Positions 53,621 to 61,568 of a stretch of DNA of 64,000 nucleotides are shown here, one piece after another; position 1 is the first letter of the stretch; each line of letters begins with the position of its first letter. A program made the position numbers and the translations under genes. Source of the DNA: CAWGET01 sp963821715 (lineage in GTDB: Bacteria; Bacteroidota; Ignavibacteria; Ignavibacteriales; Melioribacteraceae); contig CAWGET010000006.1 of assembly GCA_963821715.1 (NCBI GenBank), forward strand, positions 1 to 64,000, written 5' to 3'. Below the pieces are notes generated by a model, which made no database searches, had not been told where the DNA came from, and saw nothing but the letters and a program-made list of their open reading frames with translations.

Positions 53621-53866
53621 TTAAGATTTCACTTCATCTTTTGAATTATTCTTGTCATCGCTTTTACTTGAATCCGAAGTATGCGGCTCTCCGCCGTCGT
53701 ACATTGTTTCTGTTGCAAGTTTAAATGACGGATCTAATTTTGGAGATACAGATTTTGAAACTTTGTTTTTCTTGTCCGATCCCACAATCCATGGTTCTAA
53801 TACAAAACGAACGAAAAGATCGACAGCAATAAAAACTAAAACGACAGAAATAATAAATGTAAACAT
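53621..53866 (-). CDS. 81-residue membrane protein with ETMYDGG motif
   Basis: Start at 53866 (MFTFIISVV) because GGAG lies 6 bases before it; a longer frame would run into the promoter. One membrane segment (2-26), then a charged tail with PKLDPSFKLATETMYDGG; the motif is at 53-59. The end is Ser, Asp and Lys rich and looks disordered. First gene of the operon, 42 bases before the GcvH-like gene. The tail resembles that of the two GcvH-like proteins though this protein lacks their domain. Confidence 0.82.
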   Translation of the reverse strand: MFTFIISVVLVFIAVDLFVRFVLEPWIVGSDKKNKVSKSVSPKLDPSFKLATETMYDGGEPHTSDSSKSDDKNNSKDEVKS

Positions 53867-53908
53867 GACGCTCTCCATGTTAAAATTAAATTGTAAGTAA
53901 ATAGTAAG

Positions 53909-53926
53909 TTGCAAATGGCATACCAA
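53909..53926 (-). promoter_or_regulatory. Sigma-54 promoter of the redox operon
   Basis: Minus strand TTGGTATGCCATTTGCAA. GG and GC are separated by exactly 10 nt, as in the TGGCAC-N5-TTGC consensus. The predicted start near 53899 leaves a leader of about 33 bases before the ATG at 53866. The operon itself encodes a sigma-54 activator. Confidence 0.8.
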
Positions 53927-54008
53927 TAATTTTATTGTTTTTAAGTTATTGTAATACAATGGGTTAGGCGCGAAGTGTCGAAATGTTAATCAGTTTGCTG
54001 ATAAAAAG

Positions 54009-54050
54009 TGTGAATATTTTCAACAGGAGGGTGTTGAAAATTTCATCACA
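54009..54050. promoter_or_regulatory. Probable enhancer site for the sigma-54 activator
   Basis: TTTTCAACA and TGTTGAAAA are 9-bp perfect arms around GGAGGG, with outer TGTGA and TCACA. The centre is about 130 bases upstream of the predicted start, the usual distance for NtrC-type enhancer sites. A second small palindrome, ATTGTAATACAAT, lies at 53948-53960 nearer the promoter. Confidence 0.6.
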
Positions 54051-54080
54051 TTTTAAGTTGATAGCTAGATAGATACAGTG

Positions 54081-54152
54081 GAGAAATTTGTTAAGGACTT
54101 CGTTTCTGTCTGGAACAAAGTGATGAACCTCGATCGTTTTGATCTGAAGTAA
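54081..54152 (+). pseudogene. 3' fragment of a second katG
   Basis: Encodes the last 23 residues of catalase-peroxidase (EKFVKDFVSVWNKV ... RFDLK) and a stop, identical in protein to the end of the katG at 44315. The 72 bases differ at five places, all synonymous, including TAG to TAA. A terminator follows, as after katG. The rest of the gene is missing. Confidence 0.9.
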
Positions 54153-54175
54153 TTTTTCATCACTAACTTATTTTG

Positions 54176-54206
54176 AGGCTTCCGGACAGTGTTTGGAAGC
54201 CTTTTT
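54176..54206 (+). terminator. Terminator after the katG fragment
   Basis: AGGCTTCC and GGAAGCCT with an 11-base loop, then TTTTATTTTT. Same place and plan as the terminator after intact katG. Confidence 0.75.
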
Positions 54207-54228
54207 ATTTTTAAAATGTATCAGCTGA

Positions 54229-54381
54229 CAAATAGTTTTTATTCCGAAAGCGCCCGTTGAAAACTTTTCTTCTGATGATTTTAAATTTGCAAGCTATGGA
54301 GAATTTGCAGGTCTTGGAATAGACATTAGAATATTTTTCATAGATCTGAAATATGAATGGTCTCTATCAGATGTTGCTTGA
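54229..54381 (+). pseudogene. C-terminal fragment of an outer-membrane beta-barrel protein
   Basis: Open from 54229 without a start codon: IPKAPVENFSSDDFKFAS, GLGIDIRIFFIDLKYEWSL, then TGA at 54379-54381. The final amphipathic strands are typical of porin-type barrels. No upstream part is present, so this is a leftover 3' end lying next to the katG leftover. Confidence 0.5.
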
Positions 54382-54421
54382 CAATAGTTATCCGAAAAGA
54401 GTCTATTTTTTCAGAAACAAA

Positions 54422-54447
54422 AAACCCCGCTTCGGTTTGCGGGGTTT
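54422..54447 (-). terminator. Terminator of tRNA-Phe
   Basis: AAACCCCGC and GCGGGGTTT pair around an 8-base loop, with a T-run on the minus strand. 35 bases past the tRNA. Confidence 0.85.
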
Positions 54448-54481
54448 ATATCCGGCTTCCTAATACTTCGCCGCGATAAAG

Positions 54482-54554
54482 TGGGCAGAGACGGAATTGA
54501 ACCGCCGACACATGGATTTTCAGTCCATTGCTCTACCGACTGAGCTATCTGCCC
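54482..54554 (-). tRNA. tRNA-Phe (GAA)
   Basis: Acceptor GGGCAGA/TCTGCCC, D-arm GCTCAGTCGGTAGAGC, anticodon loop CTGAAAA with GAA, T-arm GGCGGTTCAATTCCGTC, A73. CCA is not encoded. Confidence 0.97.
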
Positions 54555-54567
54555 AAAAATGTAAGTC

Positions 54568-54597
54568 CAAATATAGAGGATTTACAAAAAAAATCAA
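54568..54597 (-). promoter_or_regulatory. Bacteroidota-type promoter of tRNA-Phe
   Basis: TTG, 19 nt, TATATTTG on the minus strand, about 14 bases before the tRNA. Same form as the tRNA-Gly-Cys promoter. Confidence 0.75.
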
Positions 54598-54605
54598 AAT
54601 GGAAT

Positions 54606-54920
54606 TTACGTTTTTCTCTTAATTTCTTTCAAATATTTTACTGCTTTCTGCGGATCGTAAGAGCTATAAGTTCCGTATGCGTCCACAAACAATCCTTTAG
54701 TCCCGTCGGAATCCGCAAGAATTGCGTAGAGAACCGACATATCGTCAGGGTTCGAACTCCCTTCAAATCGGAATACTTCAACAATCGATAATTCATCAGG
54801 AGAATATTTCGCCCCGGAAACTTTACAGCATAAACCTTCGTCTGTCATTTCAAAATCGTCCGTAAAGCCTTTTATTCTCAAATCGTTCATCACTTGCGAA
54901 AGCGTGTTCATATGAGTCAT
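54606..54920 (-). CDS. Small conserved hypothetical protein
   Basis: 104 residues; AGGAG stands 6 bases before the ATG at 54920. Two-layer alpha/beta text (GFTDDFEMTDEGLCCKVSG, VEVFRFEG, SVLYAILADSDGTKGLFVDA). It resembles a family common in Bacteroidota that has often been labelled, without proof, phosphoribosylpyrophosphate synthetase; it is far too short for that enzyme. Follows the DUF4301 gene by 9 bases. Confidence 0.8.
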   Translation of the reverse strand: MTHMNTLSQVMNDLRIKGFTDDFEMTDEGLCCKVSGAKYSPDELSIVEVFRFEGSSNPDDMSVLYAILADSDGTKGLFVDAYGTYSSYDPQKAVKYLKEIKRKT

Positions 54921-54929
54921 TTTATTCTC

Positions 54930-56463
54930 CTAATTTTGATGTTCCGGTTTCAAAAGATCGTTCACTTCCTTTACCGGTGTAAAAGTTTCCTTTGGAACTT
55001 CAATAAAAATAGTATTCCAAAAAGCCATTGATCCGTTCCATAATCCGGGCAGTTCCAATGCCTTCAATTCCCTGCCGTTTTTCGATTTATTTGTAATAAA
55101 GCCGGTTTCAGGATCTCTGTACTTATGAAGATCAAAACCTTCGCCGCGATAATTTTTAAGCGAACAAACTAAATCAACGGGATTAAAATGGGTTGATGAT
55201 TTAACAATTTTTTTCTGCTGCTCATCTTCCAAATCCATTTGTGCTTCTTCAACTATTTGAAGTGAATGTCCGCCGTTTTTGTCTTCTACCCAAAACGGTC
55301 CGCCGCCCGGATGCCCTTCGTTTTCAACTATACCGCAAACGCGTATAGGTCTGTTCAATTTTGCCATTAAATATTTTCTTTTATCCGGCAATGATTTTGA
55401 ATCTAGGTTCTCAGCCGGACGAATATTTAATTGGCTTTTAGCAAATTTCATTATTTTATTAATTTCATCATTAGAAATATTATCATGTTCCAGACTTCGC
55501 AGATAACGAAAAGATAAGTCCCTTACCTCCATTAAATATCCCGCCAATAATTTTTTGTATTTGTAAGTTGTCTCCTTCAATCTATCAGGTACAATGTTAT
55601 CAATATTTTTTATGAAAACAATATCCGCGTCCAATTCATTCATATTTTCCAGAAGCGCTCCGTGACCGGCCGGACGAAATAAGATGCCTCCGTCATTTTC
55701 TATAAACGGATTATTTTCCAAATCAACAGCAACAGTATCTGTCTCCGGCTTTTGAACGGAGTAATAAATTTCAATTTTCACATTTTTTTCAAATCTTTTT
55801 TTTGCGTTCTGTAGAAATTCGGATATCTCGTTTTTGAATTCTGCCGGAACAGTAAAGTGGATTACCGCTTTCTGATTTTTTTGCTTTGCGTAATTCACGG
55901 CTTCAACAAGCTGCTCTTCAAATGCCGTTCTTGAATGATCTTCGTATTTGTGAAACTTTATACTTCCTTTCGGAAGTGAGGAATAATTTAATCCATCCGG
56001 ATTTATTGTAAAATGAATTATCTCATCTGCTTTTTTTTGTTTGATAATTTCTTCTGAGTCTTTACCCGACTTTTCCATTTCATTTTTTAGATCTTCGAAG
56101 AAAGCAAATTTATTTATGTTATCTACGAATTCGAGTGCAGCTTTATATTCTGCTTCATTTTTTTTTGAATGAAGTTCTTCGTATGATAATTTTTCTTTAT
56201 CGGCTATTTCCAATTTTTTGAACATTCTTGAAGCAGCGCCGGACGCAGGAACGAATTTCATCAGCAATCCTTCTTCTACAGCTTTTTTATGTAGAGAGAA
56301 ATACTTTTCAAAATCATTTTCATCTATCCGAAGGATTCCGTCGTTTACTAAAGCTGCCTTCTGAAGTTTAACTTTATCAAATCCTTTTTCAAATAGATGA
56401 AGTTCATCTTTCTACTTTTTCTAATAGACTTTCCCGACTATTCAATTTTCTTAATAATTTCAT
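54930..56463 (-). CDS. DUF4301 family protein with a disrupted N-terminal part
   Basis: The clear part, residues from about 56267 to 54930, has FVPASGAASRMFKKL, RPAGHGALLENMNELDADI and NEGHPGGGPFWV, typical of DUF4301, a family common in Bacteroidota with nucleotidyltransferase-like motifs and unknown function. The frame upstream of the ATG at 56267 remains coding (DELHLFEKGFDKVKLQKAAL) back to about 56407, where one extra base shifts it; the beginning MKLLRKLNSRESLLEKVER starts at 56463. A second shift just upstream is possible. The joined protein, about 510 residues, matches the expected length. Confidence 0.78.
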
Positions 56464-56668
56464 CGTTCAGAATGCTGTCCCATAAATTTCCCTTAGCATT
56501 TGGAATGAATTAAAATTAAATATAAAAATATTGGCGTGAAATAAAAATTTTGAATAAGGTCATTCCGGCGAATGAAAATAGTCCGAAATCTTCCTGAAGC
56601 GCTGTGCTTAAAGGAATGACATTAAAAACTCGAAAAACTTCGGTTCTAATTGATTTTAAGAATCACTT

Positions 56669-57475
56669 CTACTTATTTTTTCCTACTGCAGATTTGAATT
56701 CCTCATCTATATAATTTTTCAACCATTCGTTTTCAGTTTTTGAGATTTCACAAAGATATGTTTCGTGTGCGATATTTTTTTTTACTTCGAAGCCCGAAGA
56801 ACGAAGCATAGCTTTTATTGCAGAATCGTTTGCAGCCCACCAGTTGGTCGGATCGTTCTCTAACTTATTCTCGATGAACGACATTTTTGCCCATCCGTCT
56901 TTCAGCATTATTTCTCTTTCATCAATGCTTATATTATCTTCAACAATTTCATCTTCACTAAAAGGCATAGTCAATGTTTGGAAGAGTAATATTTTTTTTG
57001 CTTTTCTCCGCAAGAGGTCAAGAGCTAAAAGAGGATAACGCAAATGATAAAAAACGCCCATAAACCAAATTAAATCGTATTTGATTTTATCTTCGCGGAG
57101 AAGATCATAAATCTGCATTTTTTTGAAAACTGTTTTATCATCCAGTCCGAGTTTTTCAGCAGTCCATTTTGCCTGATTTAAGTAATGCTCATTGGAATCT
57201 ATTCCTGTTACATCTGCTCCCCGTTTTGCTAATTCAAAAGAATAAAATCCCGCATTACAGCCGATGTCCAAAATCTTCCATCCTTCTAAATCCTCGGGAA
57301 TATGATCTTTTATTTCATCCCATTTGAATTTTGGAAAATCTCCTAATCTATGATTAGGCGCCGTCTCCGTGCCATCGGGTAAATGAATATTATGAAACCA
57401 TGGATCGAGTCCGGCAATTTCTTTTTCGAGTCCTGTTTTAGGATCTATTCTTCTCGTTTCTAATGTTTCACTCAT
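56669..57475 (-). CDS. SAM-dependent methyltransferase, TIGR04290-like
   Basis: 268 residues. SAM-binding motif LDIGCNAGFYSFELAKRGA, then VTGIDSNEHYLNQA. The start (RIDPKTGLEKEIAGLDPWFHNI) and the KMQIYDLL, WFMGVFYHLRYPL stretches fit the TIGR04290 family, known for lying beside glycosyltransferase genes. Probably methylates a sugar of the glycoconjugate made by this cluster. Overlaps the next gene by 4 bases. Confidence 0.85.
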   Translation of the reverse strand: MSETLETRRIDPKTGLEKEIAGLDPWFHNIHLPDGTETAPNHRLGDFPKFKWDEIKDHIPEDLEGWKILDIGCNAGFYSFELAKRGADVTGIDSNEHYLNQAKWTAEKLGLDDKTVFKKMQIYDLLREDKIKYDLIWFMGVFYHLRYPLLALDLLRRKAKKILLFQTLTMPFSEDEIVEDNISIDEREIMLKDGWAKMSFIENKLENDPTNWWAANDSAIKAMLRSSGFEVKKNIAHETYLCEISKTENEWLKNYIDEEFKSAVGKNK

Positions 57476-58560
57476 AATTTAACTTTTTTTCTTTCCAACA
57501 TTTCAAAAATATATTTTTCCAATTCTTCTGCTCTTTTAGCAGAAGTATGTTTTTGCAGAATTTTTTTTCTAGCTCTGCTTCCAATATTTTTTCTTTCTTC
57601 ATCGGAAATATTCTGAAGATAATTCACAATATCATCTTCGGTTTTAGCAACCAAAATTTCTTCATTGAAATCAAAGAACGTTTCCAGACCTTCCCAGTAA
57701 TCACTGATTATTGGTACTCCGCACGCCGCAGCTTCGAACAACCGGACGCTGGGTGAATATCCCGCTTCTATCATATCACTCCTGGTAACATTTAAAGTAA
57801 ATTTTTGCTGATTATAAAAAAGTCTATGCTCTGCAGGAGGAAGATGATAGAAGTACTTTATGTTCTTCGGAAATTTCTCTATGTCTGGATAGTTGGGTCC
57901 GGCGATTGCAAATTTATAGTTGGGAAATTTTTTGGCAGGATCGATCAAAAATCTTTTTACCGAAGGTTGTCTGTCGTCGCTGTAGGTTCCAAGATATCCA
58001 AGATCATATTTTTTTTCAGTTTCTTCAGGGAAATAATAATCTATATCCACTGAACAGTAGAGTGGTTTTGCAGCCGGAGATCCTAATTGATATTCGAGGT
58101 AATTTAAAATTTTTCCTCCGCTGAAGGAAAGATAAAGATCATATTTGGGAATTAATTCATAATTAAGATATTCAAAATCATTTCTCTGCAACTTAGCGAG
58201 AGTAACCGGTGTATCGATATCGTAGAAAGCTACAGGCTGTTTTGCAGATTCAACAATCCATTCCCCGACTTTTACGCCTTCGTTAACATAAGAACCGATT
58301 ATTATAAAATCAGATTTTTCAAAGTAGGGAGTAAATTTTTCTTTCAGTTCTGCAAAATCCTTATAAAGAATAACTTTACAAAATTCCGGATCGGGCATGT
58401 CGCGATTTATAGCATACCATTCTACATCATTTTCAAAAAAAGTAACTGAATGCCCTTGTTTATTCAAAGCTTTTATTAAAGATCTAAAAGTAGTAGCGTG
58501 CCCATTGCCCCAGGATGATGTTATTGTAAGTCCGATAAAAGTGATGTTTAATTTCTTCAT
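57472..58560 (-). CDS. CgeB-like glycosyltransferase (copy 3 of 3)
   Basis: 362 residues, GT-B fold of the spore-coat CgeB/Glyco_trans_1_2 type. N-terminus ITFIGLTITSSWGNGHATTF; C-terminal donor-site region YSPSVRLFEAAACGVPIISD. Paralogue of the next two genes. Stop and start overlap with neighbours. Sugar specificity is unknown. Confidence 0.87.
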   Translation of the reverse strand: MKKLNITFIGLTITSSWGNGHATTFRSLIKALNKQGHSVTFFENDVEWYAINRDMPDPEFCKVILYKDFAELKEKFTPYFEKSDFIIIGSYVNEGVKVGEWIVESAKQPVAFYDIDTPVTLAKLQRNDFEYLNYELIPKYDLYLSFSGGKILNYLEYQLGSPAAKPLYCSVDIDYYFPEETEKKYDLGYLGTYSDDRQPSVKRFLIDPAKKFPNYKFAIAGPNYPDIEKFPKNIKYFYHLPPAEHRLFYNQQKFTLNVTRSDMIEAGYSPSVRLFEAAACGVPIISDYWEGLETFFDFNEEILVAKTEDDIVNYLQNISDEERKNIGSRARKKILQKHTSAKRAEELEKYIFEMLERKKVKL

Positions 58561-59666
58561 CAGATTAAAACCTTATTTTCTTTTAATAGATCATCCAAAA
58601 CCGATTCTAATTTTTTTGCCCTGTGCTGATAAGTATGTTCTTTCTTAACTCTCTTCAACGCAGCGTTGCCAATTTCTGTTGCTTGTTTTTCATCCAAATC
58701 TTTCAAAATTGAAATTACGTCATTCCCGTTTTCGGCGGTCAGACATTCCTTTCCCGGCTCTAAGAATAATTCTATTCCTTTCCAGTTATCTGTAATTAAG
58801 CATGCGGCTGCGCCTGCTGTTTCAAAAACTCTCGTTGCCGGGGAATAGCCGTATTTTACCATACTTTCTCTTGTGATATTTAATACTGCCAAAGGTGAGG
58901 AATTGAAAGCATTATGATCCTTAGTAAATACATGTCCGAAATAATTAATATTATCAAGTTCGGCAATCCAGGCGTCCCAGCCGTTTCCTCCGATTATAAA
59001 TTTTTTATCAGGAAATTCTCCTGCAGGTTTGAAAAAGAAATCCCAGACTCTTTGTTCTCTATCGGGTATTCGGTTTCCGAGAAAATTTAATTCTGCAATA
59101 AATCTCGGATCCTTTTCCACCGGAAAATGGGTTGTAGTATCGAGTGCATTATAGATTGGGATACATTCTTTTGCTCCGAATGATTTATATTTTTCTACCA
59201 CAGGATCTCCCCCGCCGTAAGTTAGTATCGCATCATATTGTGGAACGAGTTCGCGGAATTGATCTTCTTCGTTATTTTCCATTCTGCTCAAAGTAGCCGG
59301 AGCATCAACATCCCAAAATAAAACAACTTTACCTTCTTTCTGAAATCTTAGAACTTCTCTTTCAAGCAGTTCATCGTAAATTCCTACACCACTTGCTTTA
59401 ATAATTATGTCGGATTTTGAAGCATTTTCCAAAGCTTCTTTCACTCCCTTATCATCTTCCACCTGATATACTATACTTTTTGCAAATTCAGGTTCTTCAA
59501 TGTCTCTATGTTTTTGCCGGTCGAAAGCATCGGGCTCATAGAAAGTTATTGTATGGCCGAGCTTATGAAGTTCTTTAATTATTCCTCTATAATAAGTTGC
59601 TGCTCCGTTCCAGTATGCTGAAACCAAACTGCTTCCGAACCATGATATATTGAGATTCTTTTTCAT
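58560..59666 (-). CDS. CgeB-like glycosyltransferase (copy 2 of 3)
   Basis: 368 residues. N-terminus ISWFGSSLVSAYWNGAATYY; donor-site region YSPATRVFETAGAAACLITD; REMV-like tail with a C-terminal helix pair. The three paralogues differ enough to be an old tandem expansion, so each may add a different unit. Confidence 0.87.
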   Translation of the reverse strand: MKKNLNISWFGSSLVSAYWNGAATYYRGIIKELHKLGHTITFYEPDAFDRQKHRDIEEPEFAKSIVYQVEDDKGVKEALENASKSDIIIKASGVGIYDELLEREVLRFQKEGKVVLFWDVDAPATLSRMENNEEDQFRELVPQYDAILTYGGGDPVVEKYKSFGAKECIPIYNALDTTTHFPVEKDPRFIAELNFLGNRIPDREQRVWDFFFKPAGEFPDKKFIIGGNGWDAWIAELDNINYFGHVFTKDHNAFNSSPLAVLNITRESMVKYGYSPATRVFETAGAAACLITDNWKGIELFLEPGKECLTAENGNDVISILKDLDEKQATEIGNAALKRVKKEHTYQHRAKKLESVLDDLLKENKVLI

Positions 59667-59677
59667 AAAACTCCGTT

Positions 59678-60793
59678 TTATATTTTACTTTCTACCATTT
59701 CCTTTTTTGAACTTACTTCCTCAAAAATTTTAATTAGCTGCTCTGCACGGTGTTTACAGGTATGATTCTTTAAAATTGTTCTCAACCCATTTTCTTTCAG
59801 GGATTCCTTAAAATTTGAATCCGATAAAATCATTTTAATTTTTTCACCGACTTCTGTTTTATTTTCTGCAAATAAAAAATCTTTTCCTTCAGTAAACATT
59901 TTTTCAGAATCAATCCAAGGAGCGCTGATTAAAGGTATTTTACAAGCCAACGCTTCAAAAGGTCTGATGGTTGGAATTCCGGGAAGTTTATCTACATAAG
60001 GTCCGCGCGGAATATGAATTGTAATTCTATATTTTGAAAAAACTTCAGGTACTTTATAATTCGGCAGCCATCCTCCGTACCCAATTCCTGCTTTCTCTAA
60101 TTTTTTTAAAGCTTTTTCAGGATATCTTACACCATAAATTTTTGCTTTTAGATTAAGTTTTTTAACCGGCTCAATAAAAAATTCTTCAATTTCAGCAGCT
60201 CTTTCATCATCTCCCCAATTCCCAATCCAAACAACATCTCCCTCTTTTTCTGATTCTATCGAATGAAAAATTTTTGTATCTGCTGCTTCGTGCCAGACAA
60301 ATACATTCTCCGACCAATTATTTTTTTTATAAATATTTTTTACAGTTTCTCCAAATGCTAAAACTCCGTCATAACGTGAAAGATCATACTTCGACATTGC
60401 TTTGGGATTGGTTGCCGATCTGTGATGTGTGTCGTGAAAGAAAAGTAAGTATGAATTATTCTTTTTATGATGTTCACCAATATTTTTGACTAAATCGGGT
60501 TCATTCCATTCGTGAACAATTACTGCATCTGCATCATTAAGAATCCCATCAAGATCAATATTTTTATCAGAATAAAAATTAGTTTTTAGAGTTGGATAAT
60601 AATTATGGAATTCTTCAAGAACTTTTTCAGAATGATCTTTAATAAGATTCGAGCGGCTCCAGGAATTTTTCGGTTCATAAATTTCAACTTTGTGACCTAA
60701 AGATTGTAGCTCACGCGAGTAACCGCGTAAAAAATGTGCATTCCCGTTATTCCAATCTGAAACTAAGGAATGATAGAAAAGTTTAATCTTCAT
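59678..60793 (-). CDS. CgeB-like glycosyltransferase (copy 1 of 3)
   Basis: 371 residues. N-terminus FYHSLVSDWNNGNAHFLRGY; donor-site region PTIRPFEALACKIPLISA. Same family as the two genes after it. It follows the SDR gene by 2 bases. Cytosolic, no membrane segment. Confidence 0.87.
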   Translation of the reverse strand: MKIKLFYHSLVSDWNNGNAHFLRGYSRELQSLGHKVEIYEPKNSWSRSNLIKDHSEKVLEEFHNYYPTLKTNFYSDKNIDLDGILNDADAVIVHEWNEPDLVKNIGEHHKKNNSYLLFFHDTHHRSATNPKAMSKYDLSRYDGVLAFGETVKNIYKKNNWSENVFVWHEAADTKIFHSIESEKEGDVVWIGNWGDDERAAEIEEFFIEPVKKLNLKAKIYGVRYPEKALKKLEKAGIGYGGWLPNYKVPEVFSKYRITIHIPRGPYVDKLPGIPTIRPFEALACKIPLISAPWIDSEKMFTEGKDFLFAENKTEVGEKIKMILSDSNFKESLKENGLRTILKNHTCKHRAEQLIKIFEEVSSKKEMVESKI

Positions 60794-60795
60794 AT

Positions 60796-61568
60796 TTATC
60801 CCATCAAGAGTGATTGAGTTCCGTCTATCCAGACTTCAGTCCCTGAAATATGTTTAGAATCGTCTGAAGCGAAGAATAGAACCAGATTTCCAACATCTTC
60901 AGCTTTGCCCGGTTTACCGTCTGTTAAAGGGATTTTACCTTCAGGGAATTTTACCGGTTCTTTTTCTTTTTCAACGTCACGCCTGTTTGTATTATCTTCA
61001 ATTTCGGATTCGATAGAACCGGGACAAATTGCATTAACTCTTATTCTATGACTTGCGAGTTCAAGCGCTGCCATTTTCATAAACGCAACCTGAGCTGCTT
61101 TTGTGCTTGCATAAGCACTTGCACCGGTGTTGCTGAATACTCTCGTTCCGTTTACAGAAGCAGTTATTATTATCGAGCCGCCATTTTCTTTCATTTTTTC
61201 CGAAGCGAACTTAACTGTATAAAACGTTCCGTTGAGATTTATATCGACTGTCTTTCTCCATTCGTCGGTTTCAGTTCATCCAGAGGTGCCCAAACTCCGT
61301 TAATACCGGCGTTTGCATAAACAATATCGAGTCTTCCCCATTTATCAATAACTTCGTCAATAGCTTTCTTAACGTCTTCCTCTTTCGAGATGTCTGCTTC
61401 AATGATTAATGATTCATTTTTTAACTTCTTTGAAGTTTCTTCTAATTCTTCTTTTGTCCTGCTCAACAAGGCAATTTTTGCTCCTTCAGAATCTAGATCT
61501 ATGGCGGACGCTTCTCCCAATCCCGATCCTGCACCCGTTACTAATGCTACTCTGTTTTCTAATTTCAT
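60796..61568 (-). CDS. Short-chain dehydrogenase/reductase, frameshifted
   Basis: NAD(P) motif TGAGSGLG near 12-19, NAG motif YANAGING, catalytic Ser in ITASVNG and YASTK with Tyr-Lys. The frame breaks near 61262-61266: ...LDELKPT, then, one base over, EWRKTVDINLNGTFYTVKFA and on to 60796. A missing G in CCGACGGAATGG would explain it. The joined protein, about 257 residues, has classical SDR length. Likely prepares a sugar or polyol for the glycan; substrate unknown. Confidence 0.87.

Noticed and set aside
54009..54050. Inverted repeat read as a terminator
   Set aside because: No T-tract follows on either strand, the loop is GGAGGG, and it stands at enhancer distance from a sigma-54 promoter.
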